NCBI GenBank assembly: GCA_049889815.1
Contig: JBMHCR010000019.1
Span: 1 to 64,000, forward strand
Length of the DNA stretch: 64,000 nucleotides
Direction: 5' to 3'
DNA from: JBPOFY01 sp049889815
GTDB lineage: Bacteria; Verrucomicrobiota; Verrucomicrobiia; Opitutales; Coraliomargaritaceae
How positions within the stretch are numbered: the stretch's first letter is position 1; every line of letters begins with the position of its first letter. The position numbers and the translations under genes are program-made. The notes beneath the pieces were generated by a model. The model was not told the DNA's origin and ran no database searches. It saw nothing but the letters and a program-made list of their open reading frames with translations. Shown piece by piece: positions 52,226 through 61,193 of this stretch.

Positions 52226-53704
52226 ATGAGTCAAAATAAAGTATATTTAGCAGTCGACCTCGGTGCAGGTAGTGGCCGCGTGCTGGCCGGTGAATTCGAT
52301 GGCACACGCATTGAACTACACGAGTTAAACCGATTCGACAACATCCCCGTCAAACTACCGAGCGGATGGCACTGGAACATCACTGCACTCTACGAAAGTA
52401 TTTTAACAGGTTTAAAGAAAGCCGCAGAAATCTACGGCGACTCCACGATTAGCATCGGCATTGACACCTGGGGAGTCGATTATGGACTCTTTGACAAATC
52501 GGGGCGGCTACTGGGTTTACCCTATCAATACCGTGACAATCGGACTGATGGCACCATGGAAATTGCTTTCAAGAAAGCTTCCAAATCCTCCATTTACGAA
52601 TCCACAGGCATCCAGTTCATGTTCTTCAACACGCTCTATCAACTGATTGCCGAACTAGAAACCCAAAGCCCTGCGCTGGAGCTAGCAGAGGACCTACTCT
52701 TCATACCCGACCTTCTCGGCTATTGGCTTACCGGCAACAAAACTCAGGAGCGAAGCTTCGCCAGCACGACACAATTATATAACCCAAGGACCAAAGATTG
52801 GGATTACAACCTAATCGAAAAGCTGGGCATTCCTAAGCGCTTATTCAAAAAGATCAGCGACCCTGGCGATGTTCTTGGCGACATCACTGAAAGTGTCATT
52901 GAGAAAACCGGTCTACATAAAGTTAAAGTAATCACAGTGGCTGGTCATGATACTGCCAGTGCTGTGGCCGCCGTCCCCAGTCAATCACCCACCCCAGCCT
53001 TCTTAAGCAGCGGAACATGGTCGCTGATGGGACTTGAATTACCCGAACCGGTTATCAATCAACAATCCTTTGATGATGCATTCACCAATGAGATTGGGGT
53101 CAACAATACTGTTCGATTCTTGAAAAACATTTGTGGTCTCTGGCTCATACAAGAATCCAAACGCGACTGGTTGATCAAAGGCGAAGACGTCCCTTATGGG
53201 AAAATGGCGAGTCTTGCAATCAATGAAGCCCCCTTTCGCAGCTTAATAGACCCTGACGATCCAAGATTTATAGAGGCCGGGCGAATGCCAGAAAAAATCC
53301 AATCATTCTGCCGAGACACCGGTCAAGCCGTGCCCGAAACGAAAGGTCAAATCATTCGATGTATCTATGAAAGCTTAGCCCTAAGATATGCTTCCGTATG
53401 GGAAAAGATGATACAATACACCGACCACGCTCCTAAAACGCTACATATCGTCGGAGGCGGCTGCCAGGACAAGCTCCTCAATCAGTTTGCAGCCAATGCA
53501 ATCGGGGTGAGAGTTGCAGCTTGCCCCGTAGAAGCCACCAGCCTCGGCAATATTTTAGCCCAGATGCTGGCAGATGAATCAATTAAGAGCCTGTCAGAAG
53601 GCCGAACGATCATCCTCAATTCATCACTTGTAGAAACCTTTGACCCGATCGACTCCGAGAACTGGGACGAGGCAAAATCCAAGTTTGCCACAATCGCACA
53701 TTAA
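52226..53704 (+). CDS. rhaB: Rhamnulokinase/fuculokinase (FGGY)
   Basis: 492 aa. The FGGY phosphate loop AVDLGAGSGRVLAGEF (residues 9-24), sugar-site GIDTWGVDYGLFD, then FLSSGTWSLMGLE and HIVGGGCQD match rhamnulokinase better than xylulokinase or glycerol kinase. It phosphorylates L-rhamnulose (or L-fuculose) at O1 with ATP. It is the only deoxyketose kinase in the window and lies between deoR and mqo, while an L-fucose isomerase gene is 6 kb away, so it may serve fuculose as well. Confidence 0.87.
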   Translation: MSQNKVYLAVDLGAGSGRVLAGEFDGTRIELHELNRFDNIPVKLPSGWHWNITALYESILTGLKKAAEIYGDSTISIGIDTWGVDYGLFDKSGRLLGLPYQYRDNRTDGTMEIAFKKASKSSIYESTGIQFMFFNTLYQLIAELETQSPALELAEDLLFIPDLLGYWLTGNKTQERSFASTTQLYNPRTKDWDYNLIEKLGIPKRLFKKISDPGDVLGDITESVIEKTGLHKVKVITVAGHDTASAVAAVPSQSPTPAFLSSGTWSLMGLELPEPVINQQSFDDAFTNEIGVNNTVRFLKNICGLWLIQESKRDWLIKGEDVPYGKMASLAINEAPFRSLIDPDDPRFIEAGRMPEKIQSFCRDTGQAVPETKGQIIRCIYESLALRYASVWEKMIQYTDHAPKTLHIVGGGCQDKLLNQFAANAIGVRVAACPVEATSLGNILAQMLADESIKSLSEGRTIILNSSLVETFDPIDSENWDEAKSKFATIAH

Positions 53705-53729
53705 TATCCAAGCAACAAAGATATCCAAC

Positions 53730-55229
53730 ATGACACATTCTAACCATATAGAAGATCCAGATGTAATCCTCATAGGAAGTGGCATTATGTCAGCGACACT
53801 AGGCGCGATGCTGAAAGAGCTGAATCCGACACTAAAGATTCAACTGTATGAAATGACGCAAGAGCTCGGCCAAGAAGCTTCAAACGGCTGGCACAACGCA
53901 GGCACTGGGCATGCAGGTATTTGCGAGCTTAGCTATACCCCCGATTATGGGGCCGACGGAGAAGTCGATGTCAGCAAGGCTATCGAGATATTCCATCAAT
54001 TCGAGCACTCGAAGCAGTTCTGGGGCTATGCCGCCCGAACAGGAATGATCGACAACGTAAGCGACTTTATTAACCCCGTCCCCCACATAAGCTTTGTCTA
54101 CGAACAGGAACAGGTCGACTTCCTACGCTCTCGATACAATCAAATGCAAAAACATCATTTCTTTGAAGAGATGATCTATACGGAGGATCGAGAAACCATT
54201 CGTAAATGGGCTCCACTGATACTAGAGGGACGCGACAATACACCCATCGCGGCGACCAAAATGAACCGCGGAACGGACATCAACTACGGCGCACTTGCAA
54301 CGAAGTTAATTCATTGGCTAGGAAAGCAACCCAACTGCTCATTTGCTACCAGGCATCGGGTAACCGACCTAACCAAAGATGGAGCGCGCTGGTCGGTTAA
54401 AATTGAAGACCTCAAAAGCAATCGCACCGTCACCAATACCGCCAAATTTATTTTCATTGGAGCTGGCGGCGGAAGCCTGCCATTACTTCAAAAGTCCGCC
54501 ATTCAAGAAAGCAAAGGGTTCGGAGGATTCCCTATCGGCGGACAATGGCTCATCTGCGACAAACCAGAGATCGTGGAGAAGCATATGGCAAAAGTTTATG
54601 GAATGTCCCCCGGCGCCGCACCGACAATGGCGGTGCCACATCTGGATACACGCATCATCAATGGCAAGAAGGCGATCCTCTTTGGCCCCTATGCCGCATG
54701 GACCACAAAGTTCCTACATATTGAAGGCAAGTTGACCGATCTGCCGGGCTCAATACGACCAGACAACATTGGCTCACTCATCAAAGTAGGACTACATAAT
54801 ATACCGCTGGTTCGCTACCTGATCCAACAAGGCACACAAAGTATGAGCACACGCATGAAGGAGCTCAAAAACTTCTTCCCCGATGCAAATGAAAAAGACT
54901 GGAAGCTCATCGACGCTGGCATTCGCGTCCAAGCAATCAAAAAGGAAGATGGAGACGCTGGCATTGTTCACTTTGGAACCGAAGTGCTGACTTCCGCAGA
55001 CCGATCCATTTCCGCACTGCTGGGAGCTTCACCTGGTGCATCTGTCTCATCCAATATCATTCTGGATGTGATTAAGAGATGCTTCGGGGAGACATTGCAA
55101 AGTGAGGAAGGACATCAACGCATGAAAGCGATGATACCATCCTTCGACGAAGACCTGAGCGAACCCTCAATGGCCACACGGCAATGCGAACTCAGCGAAT
55201 TCGCATTTCAGTCACTTAACTGCATCTGA
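53730..55229 (+). CDS. mqo: Malate:quinone / L-lactate:quinone oxidoreductase-like flavoprotein
   Basis: About 499 aa from the ATG at 53730 (the frame is open from 53640 inside the kinase gene). FAD-binding start DVILIGSGIMSATLGAMLKE, then WHNAGTGHAGICELSYTP, GAGGGSLPLLQKS, FPIGGQWLIC and a C-terminal LGASPGASVSSNI, all Mqo family. Mqo oxidises malate to oxaloacetate with quinone at the membrane. Because the gene sits inside a deoxy-sugar operon that yields lactaldehyde, L-lactate oxidation, as by the S. aureus Lqo paralogue, is an attractive alternative. Sequence alone cannot decide. Confidence 0.88.
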   Translation: MTHSNHIEDPDVILIGSGIMSATLGAMLKELNPTLKIQLYEMTQELGQEASNGWHNAGTGHAGICELSYTPDYGADGEVDVSKAIEIFHQFEHSKQFWGYAARTGMIDNVSDFINPVPHISFVYEQEQVDFLRSRYNQMQKHHFFEEMIYTEDRETIRKWAPLILEGRDNTPIAATKMNRGTDINYGALATKLIHWLGKQPNCSFATRHRVTDLTKDGARWSVKIEDLKSNRTVTNTAKFIFIGAGGGSLPLLQKSAIQESKGFGGFPIGGQWLICDKPEIVEKHMAKVYGMSPGAAPTMAVPHLDTRIINGKKAILFGPYAAWTTKFLHIEGKLTDLPGSIRPDNIGSLIKVGLHNIPLVRYLIQQGTQSMSTRMKELKNFFPDANEKDWKLIDAGIRVQAIKKEDGDAGIVHFGTEVLTSADRSISALLGASPGASVSSNIILDVIKRCFGETLQSEEGHQRMKAMIPSFDEDLSEPSMATRQCELSEFAFQSLNCI

Positions 55230-55297
55230 TGCAGAGGACTCCAAAATCGATACCGAACATTCAACCACCGCATTTCCAAATTTAACAGCACCACAAC

Positions 55298-56056
55298 ATG
55301 TCTGATACAACTACAAAGCTCATCGAACTTGCTCACGAACTTGGACGCGAAGACCGCGAACTTGCCATTCTTGGAGAAGGCAACGTTTCCGCACGTATTT
55401 CCGAAACCGAATTTCAAGTAAAAGCCAGTGGTTCTTCACTCTCGACACTCAAGGAAGAAAATCTAGCAACCTGCAGGTTTAGCACACTGCTTCCATTGCT
55501 ATCACAAACAGGTTTAAGCGACGAAGCAATCGATGCAAAACTAATGGAATCACGAACCGATGCATCTATGAAAAAGCCTTCCGTGGAAGCAAGCTTTCAC
55601 GCCGCCCTGTTAAGCATTCCGGACATCAACTTCGTAGGACATGTGCACCCTGAAGCCGTCAATCAACTCCTGTGCAGTGGACGCGCGATCGAATTTGCAA
55701 ACAACCGTCTATTTCCGGATCAAATTGTTTGCTGCGGATCCCGTTCTGTCGTGGTCCCTTATCAAGACCCAGGCCTACAGCTTGCAATTGTAGTTAAGCA
55801 AGAGGTTGAAGCGTTCATCGAAAAAGAAGGCACGTATCCCAAAAACATCCTAATTGAGAATCACGGATTAATTGCCCTTGGAAAGACCGCTAAAGAAGTG
55901 CTTTCAGGAACACTCATGGCAGAAAAATCTGCCCGCATCTACATTGGCTCGCTCATCTCGCGCCCCTCCGGTCCGATCGCACTCACCAGTGAACAAGTTG
56001 TTCGTATCGCAGGAAGACCCGACGAACATTACCGACAAAAGATGCTAAACTCGTAA
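55298..56056 (+). CDS. Class II aldolase, L-fuculose-1-phosphate aldolase-like
   Basis: 252 aa. Class II aldolase/adducin fold with LGEGNVSARI, KASGSSLSTL, zinc ligands in VGHVHPEAV and ENHGLIALG. It would cleave L-fuculose-1-P to DHAP and L-lactaldehyde. It is distinct from the fused aldolase at 49114, and the two may split fuculose and rhamnulose substrates. It is longer than E. coli FucA (215 aa) because of an insert around SRTDASMKKPS. It is the last gene of the deoR-led group; a convergent hairpin follows. Confidence 0.8.
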   Translation: MSDTTTKLIELAHELGREDRELAILGEGNVSARISETEFQVKASGSSLSTLKEENLATCRFSTLLPLLSQTGLSDEAIDAKLMESRTDASMKKPSVEASFHAALLSIPDINFVGHVHPEAVNQLLCSGRAIEFANNRLFPDQIVCCGSRSVVVPYQDPGLQLAIVVKQEVEAFIEKEGTYPKNILIENHGLIALGKTAKEVLSGTLMAEKSARIYIGSLISRPSGPIALTSEQVVRIAGRPDEHYRQKMLNS

Positions 56057-56073
56057 GCATCCTCTGCCGTAAC

Positions 56074-56093
56074 AGCCATGATTTCTCATGGCT
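56074..56093. terminator. Convergent hairpin between aldolase and araC genes
   Basis: A perfect 8-bp stem AGCCATGA, loop TTTC, TCATGGCT midway between two convergent stops. There is no long T-run on either side, so it may be a weak bidirectional terminator or an RNA 3' stabiliser. Confidence 0.55.
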
Positions 56094-56099
56094 TAGGTC

Positions 56100-56951
56100 T
56101 TAGCCACGCGTTTGCACTGAGCTGGGAGCACAGCCCATAACTTTGCGAAAAACTCGCGAAAAGTGCATCTGATCTTCATAGCCGAACTCTTGTGCCACGG
56201 CTCCGATTTGCAATTGCCCATCACGCAAGAGCAACCATGCGGCACTCATCTTACGCTGCAGCAGCACCTGATACGGTGAATCACCGTGATATTTTTTAAA
56301 TACTCGGCAAAGATACTCACCACTATAGCCTGAGCGCTCCGCCAAATCTGCAAGCGAATGCAGACTTCGATAATCCTGCTGTAGAATGCCCATTGATAAA
56401 TCATAGACTTTTCTGGAACCAGATCGGTCACCACGTGCACTACCTCTGTATCGTGCCATCAATGCCAGCAGTACTTGCTCCAACCCCTCTATGATTTCTG
56501 GAGTGCGAGCATCACTACGACTGCCCTCATCGAGCATCTGGTCGAAAATCGACACAATAGGCACAGCATTTCCCAACTGAAAGAGTCGCCCAGGCTCTAG
56601 ACCAGCACTTCGCCAGGAATCTGGAAATTCCTCGCCCCCATTCACCATAAAATATTTCCGAAAGGGTCGCCCTCCCTCATTTCCAAAATGCTGATACACT
56701 CTCGGTCCGTAAGTAAATACCGCGCCATGTCGCAAAGCACGCTGCTGACTGCCCTCTTGATAAAAACCATGTCCTCCTGCAACGAATTCCAGCGTCCAAA
56801 ACGGAAATTCATTTCGTTCAATTATATAATCTGAAGCGCATTCCTCATAGCCAATCATAAAAGCTCGCCCCGGAACCGAAAAATCTCTCGGAAAGTCCGC
56901 ATAACGACCTTTAACGATCTGAGGTGATAGCTCTAAAGGAAGTTTCTGCAT
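56100..56951 (-). CDS. AraC-family transcription regulator
   Basis: About 283 aa from the ATG at 56951 (a TTG precedes it). The N-terminal cupin-type sensing domain contains FWTLEFVAGGHGFYQEG; the C-terminal pair of helix-turn-helix motifs reads LADLAERSGYSGEYLCRVFKKYHG and IGAVAQEFGYEDQMHFSRVFRK. The gene is divergent from fucP with about 106 bp between, which suggests that it activates fucP-fucI-fucU in response to L-fucose or a related sugar. The inducer is inferred. Confidence 0.9.
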   Translation of the reverse strand: MQKLPLELSPQIVKGRYADFPRDFSVPGRAFMIGYEECASDYIIERNEFPFWTLEFVAGGHGFYQEGSQQRALRHGAVFTYGPRVYQHFGNEGGRPFRKYFMVNGGEEFPDSWRSAGLEPGRLFQLGNAVPIVSIFDQMLDEGSRSDARTPEIIEGLEQVLLALMARYRGSARGDRSGSRKVYDLSMGILQQDYRSLHSLADLAERSGYSGEYLCRVFKKYHGDSPYQVLLQRKMSAAWLLLRDGQLQIGAVAQEFGYEDQMHFSRVFRKVMGCAPSSVQTRG

Positions 56952-57057
56952 CAATCAAAGCTGTTCAATAATATCTATATGGAGTCAGGAATCCCCATGT
57001 CACTCAACCACGAAATCCGGCATAATACTGCTCCAATTTCCTACTGACACCTATCCA

Positions 57058-58419
57058 ATGTCCGATAGAACTCCAATTGTTCCTAAGAACATCCTCTTTC
57101 CCTTTATCCTGCTCGCGACCTGTTTCGCAATGTGGGGTCTGTCAAACAACATGACCGACCCTCTGGTTAAGGCCTTCCTGAAGATTTTTCCCGAGCTCAG
57201 CACAGCCCAAACTGCTCTGATTCAAAATGCGTTCTACGGAGCCTACTTTGTGCTAGCCATCCCGGGTGCAGTCATTGCCCGGGTATTCGGCTACAAAAAG
57301 GGAGTTCTGGCAGGCCTGGGAGTCTATATCCTCGGCGGATTGCTTTTCTACCCAGCCAGCCTGATGTTGCAGTTCAGCCCGTTCCTACTGGCTTTCTTCG
57401 TTCTCGCTGGTGGCCTCTCGATCCTTGAGACGAATGCCAACCCCTACATCATCGCCATGGGGCCAGAGCAAACGGCAACACGTCGACTCAACCTCGCCCA
57501 GTCCTTCAATCCGGTAGGCTCACTCATCGGCCTGTTTCTTTGCAAATTTGCCATCCTAACGAAACTCGAAGTCGTCAATGCCCGTATCACAGAGGGCATG
57601 CCCGAGGAAGAGGTAAAGGCCATTCAAGTCGAGCAGCTCGACATTGTAATGACGCCTTACTTCATCGCAGCGCTCGTGCTTATCGTGCTCTGGCTACTGA
57701 TCGCGACCAACAAGCACATGCCGGAGATCAAGGAGCACGACCATAAGGCTCATGTCGGCGATACGATTAAATTCCTCCTCTCCAAACCGAACTACATTTT
57801 CGCCGTCGTGGCACAGTTCTTCTACGTCGGTGCTCAAATCGCGGTTTGGACCTACACATTCCACTACATCACCGGACAGCTGGGCATCCTCGATAGCGAG
57901 GCAATGAACTACCACATGATCGCAATCATCTTGTTCTCCTGTTCGCGCTGGGGCTTCACCGCACTGATGGCGATCTTTAGACCAAGCACCCTGCTGGCTT
58001 TCGCCGCATGCATGGGCATCTTGTGCTCCCTCGGAGTCATTTTCGGGGGGAACATCGCCTTTCAAGGCTACATCCCATTCGTGGGCCAAGCGCCATTCAC
58101 ACTGGGTGTGGTTTGCCTGATCGCAACTTCGATATTCATGTCGCTGATGTTCCCGACCATCTTCGGACTAGGCTCACGCGGACTGGGCGAAGCCACCCAG
58201 CTGGGAGCATCCGGTCTGATCATGGCTATTCTCGGCGGTGCCCTGCTCGTCTGGGTCCAAGGCAAGCTGATCGATGTCTTCGGCGGTGCCGACGAAGCGC
58301 TGCTGGGAGCCGCTGCAGCCAAGTCCTACATGGTGCCGCTGGTCTGCTTTATCGTCATCGCCGCATATGCGTTCTACGCGAATCGCAATAGCGACAAGTC
58401 GGATTCGGCCTCGGCTTAA
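57058..58419 (+). CDS. fucP: L-fucose:H+ symporter (MFS)
   Basis: 453 aa with 12 hydrophobic segments. FucP-family blocks are clear: FAMWGLSNNMTDPLVKAF, QNAFYGAYFVLAIPGAV, LSILETNANPYI, RRLNLAQSFNPVGSLIG. It imports L-fucose with protons through the inner membrane. It is first of three genes in line with fucI and fucU (27 bp to fucI), which makes L-fucose the most likely substrate rather than glucose or galactose used by some relatives. Confidence 0.93.
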   Translation: MSDRTPIVPKNILFPFILLATCFAMWGLSNNMTDPLVKAFLKIFPELSTAQTALIQNAFYGAYFVLAIPGAVIARVFGYKKGVLAGLGVYILGGLLFYPASLMLQFSPFLLAFFVLAGGLSILETNANPYIIAMGPEQTATRRLNLAQSFNPVGSLIGLFLCKFAILTKLEVVNARITEGMPEEEVKAIQVEQLDIVMTPYFIAALVLIVLWLLIATNKHMPEIKEHDHKAHVGDTIKFLLSKPNYIFAVVAQFFYVGAQIAVWTYTFHYITGQLGILDSEAMNYHMIAIILFSCSRWGFTALMAIFRPSTLLAFAACMGILCSLGVIFGGNIAFQGYIPFVGQAPFTLGVVCLIATSIFMSLMFPTIFGLGSRGLGEATQLGASGLIMAILGGALLVWVQGKLIDVFGGADEALLGAAAAKSYMVPLVCFIVIAAYAFYANRNSDKSDSASA

Positions 58420-58446
58420 ATTCAACCTCATTCGTTTATACTTATT

Positions 58447-60231
58447 ATGAGCAATCACCCATTCAACTTCCCAAAAATCGGAATCCGCCCAACCATCGAC
58501 GGACGCCTCGGTGGCGTGCGCGAGTCCCTTGAGGACATCACGATGAACATGGCGAAACGTGTCGCCAAACTTTTCAGTGAGGAGCTTCGCAACCTCGACG
58601 GCAGCCCAGTCGAATGCGTCATTGCCGACAGCAACATCGGCGGCGTGCGTGAAGCCGCAGCGTGCGAAGAGAAATTTCAGCGCGAAGGCGTCGGCCTAAG
58701 CCTAACCGTGACCCCCTGCTGGTGCTACGGCTCCGAAACAATGGACATGGATCCACATCGCCCGAAAGCGATCTGGGGCTTTAACGGCACAGAGCGCCCC
58801 GGAGCAGTCTACCTTGCAGCAGCCCTTGCAGGTCACACACAAAAAGGCATCCCCGCTTTTGGCATCTACGGTAAGGATGTGCAGGAAGCTGGTGACGAGA
58901 CTATGCCCGAAGACGTCGTAGAGAAACTCCTCAACTTCGCCCGCGCCGGTCTAGCAGTCGCCTACATGCGCGGAAAAGCCTACCTATCAATGGGCGGCAC
59001 CTCAATGGGTATCGCAGGCTCCGTGGTCGATACCACATTCTGGGAGCGCTACCTAGGTATGCGCGTCGAAGCCATCGACATGTCAGAGGTAGCTGGTCGC
59101 ATCAGTAAAGGCACCTACGACAAGGAAGAATTTGATAAAGCTCTAACATGGGTAAAGGAGAACTGCCCAGAAGGCAAAGACTACAATGGCGAGGACCAAC
59201 AACGCAGCCGCGAACAACTCGACAGCGAGTGGGAAGACTCCGTCAAGATGGCACTCATCGCCCGCGACCTCATGGTAGGCAACGACAAACTCGCAGAGGC
59301 TGGCTACGGCGAACAGGCTCAAGGCCATTATGCAATCGCAGCCGGCTTCCAAGGCCAACGCCAATGGACTGACCACTTCCCGAACGGCGACTTCATGGAA
59401 GCGATGCTCAGCACATCCTTCGACTGGAATGGCAAGCGCCCGCCCTACATCATGGCGACCGAAAACGATGCACTCAACGCAGCTGGCATGCTCTTCGGTC
59501 AACTCCTCACCAATACTGCACAGATCTTTGCCGACCTACGCACCTACTGGGGCCCGGACGCCGTGGCACGTGTAGCTGATGGGCACAAACTTGATGGTGT
59601 TGCTGCCGAAGGCCTGCTCCACCTGATCAACTCCGGCCCAGCCGCACTCGACGGCACCGGTGACCAGAAAAACACCGAGGGCAATCCGACCATGAAACCC
59701 TTCTGGGAAATCTCTGACGAGGAGATGAACGCCAGCCTCAAGAATACAACCTGGCACCCATCCATCACTGAATACTTTCCAGGCGGTGGTATGAGCACAC
59801 GCTTCCGCACCAAGGGCGGAATGAAAGCCACGATGATCCGCCTCAACCTTGCCTCCGGCCTAGGCCCCTGTCTGCAAATCGCTGAAGGCTGGACCATCGA
59901 CCTTCCGGACAATGTGCACGATGCACTCGATCAACGCACCAACCCGACCTGGCCGACCACATGGTTTGCGCCACGTCTCACCGGTGAAGGTGCGTTCCGT
60001 TCTACTTACGAAGTCATGAACAACTGGGGCGCCAACCATTGCGTAATGACTGCTGGACACGTTGGCAACCTCTATATCACACTCGCGTCCATGCTTCGCA
60101 TTCCGGTCTACATGCACAATGTCGAAGAAGAGCGTGTTTTCCGTCCAAGCGCATGGCGTGCCTTCGGAACCGCCGGACTCGAAGGCGCCGACTTCCGCGC
60201 CTGCCAGTCCTATGGACCACTGTACGTTTAA
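58447..60231 (+). CDS. fucI: L-fucose isomerase
   Basis: 594 aa, converting L-fucose to L-fuculose with manganese. The start IGIRPTIDGRLGGVRESLE and the metal-site residues are visible: Glu339 in MATENDALN, Asp363 in FADLRTYW and His531 in NHCVMTAGH, matching E337, D361 and H528 of E. coli FucI in order and spacing. D-arabinose isomerisation is a known side activity of the family. It is co-directional with fucP and fucU. Confidence 0.96.
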   Translation: MSNHPFNFPKIGIRPTIDGRLGGVRESLEDITMNMAKRVAKLFSEELRNLDGSPVECVIADSNIGGVREAAACEEKFQREGVGLSLTVTPCWCYGSETMDMDPHRPKAIWGFNGTERPGAVYLAAALAGHTQKGIPAFGIYGKDVQEAGDETMPEDVVEKLLNFARAGLAVAYMRGKAYLSMGGTSMGIAGSVVDTTFWERYLGMRVEAIDMSEVAGRISKGTYDKEEFDKALTWVKENCPEGKDYNGEDQQRSREQLDSEWEDSVKMALIARDLMVGNDKLAEAGYGEQAQGHYAIAAGFQGQRQWTDHFPNGDFMEAMLSTSFDWNGKRPPYIMATENDALNAAGMLFGQLLTNTAQIFADLRTYWGPDAVARVADGHKLDGVAAEGLLHLINSGPAALDGTGDQKNTEGNPTMKPFWEISDEEMNASLKNTTWHPSITEYFPGGGMSTRFRTKGGMKATMIRLNLASGLGPCLQIAEGWTIDLPDNVHDALDQRTNPTWPTTWFAPRLTGEGAFRSTYEVMNNWGANHCVMTAGHVGNLYITLASMLRIPVYMHNVEEERVFRPSAWRAFGTAGLEGADFRACQSYGPLYV

Positions 60232-60338
60232 CTTTACCCTGGGGAGTATATATCAATTAGGGGAAATATATTAAGGATAAACTAGGGTTGTATTCGCATG
60301 CCTTTAATGGTGTGCGGATACTTTCCAAAGAATTACAA

Positions 60339-60773
60339 ATGCTAAAAGGAATTTCACCCCTACTTTCTCCCGATCTCTTAGCCACACTGACTAGGATGGG
60401 ACATGGCGACGAAATCGTCCTCGCCGATGCTCATTTTCCTGCAGAATCAATGAACAAGAATGTCATCCGCGCCGATGGATTACGTATCCCAGACTTATTG
60501 GATGCGATACTTCCACTTCTCGAACTCGATGCATACGTAAAAACACCCTTATTCATGATGGCCGCAGTCGAAGGCGATACGTTAGATTCGAGCGTGGAAG
60601 CCGAATACCGATCTGCAATCAAAAAACACGCCCCGGATGCTCCGACTATCCAACGAATAGATCGCTTTGCCTTCTACGACAGAACTGAAGATGCCTTTGC
60701 CGTCGTCATGACCGGTGAAACAGCCAAATACGGAAATATCATTCTCAAAAAAGGTGTCACCCCAATTCATTAA
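60339..60773 (+). CDS. fucU: L-fucose mutarotase
   Basis: An RbsD/FucU-family protein of 144 aa that interconverts the anomers of L-fucose to feed FucI. MLKGISPLLSPDLLATLTRMGH, then DEIVLADAHFPAES with the catalytic-type His, and a C-terminal ETAKYGNIILKKGV are characteristic. The frame is open from 60288, but the ATG at 60339 gives the standard N-terminus. It lies 107 bp after fucI. Confidence 0.93.
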   Translation: MLKGISPLLSPDLLATLTRMGHGDEIVLADAHFPAESMNKNVIRADGLRIPDLLDAILPLLELDAYVKTPLFMMAAVEGDTLDSSVEAEYRSAIKKHAPDAPTIQRIDRFAFYDRTEDAFAVVMTGETAKYGNIILKKGVTPIH

Positions 60774-60953
60774 ATAACTCGAAAAACTTATCTAAAAGCT
60801 TCTACGGCTCAGCAGGGTTTATTAAACTGCCTTCCTTTGGAGCGGCACACCATCCGAGAGAACCTAATCCCTAATTGAGATTTACCACAATCAATTTCGA
60901 AAGCCGCAAACTCTTTGCCGCAAGGGACTTCAGGTGCAGTTCCTATTCGGCAT

Positions 60954-60989
60954 AAAAAAGCTGCGAGCCTTTGGGAAGTTCGCAGCTTA
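60954..60989 (-). terminator. Terminator downstream of tRNA-Pro
   Basis: On the minus strand AAGCTGCGA and TCGCAGCTT pair over 9 bp around a 14-nt loop, followed by TTTTT. It lies 8 bp beyond the tRNA 3' end, so it is the natural terminator of that gene. Confidence 0.85.
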
Positions 60990-60996
60990 TTCAATT

Positions 60997-61074
<78 letters not shown>

Positions 61075-61193
61075 TTCCAAAATTGAAAGGCGTATGGGAT
61101 CAGAATTTCGAGGGCTGTCAACGCTCTTTCGAGCAAAATATCAGCGAAATTTGTTGGCGATCCAGTGGCGAACAAACAAGCTGCAATCCAACG

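Noticed and set aside
53640..53729. Longer N-terminus for the Mqo-like protein
   Set aside because: It lies inside the kinase gene and precedes a normal family N-terminus beginning at 53730.
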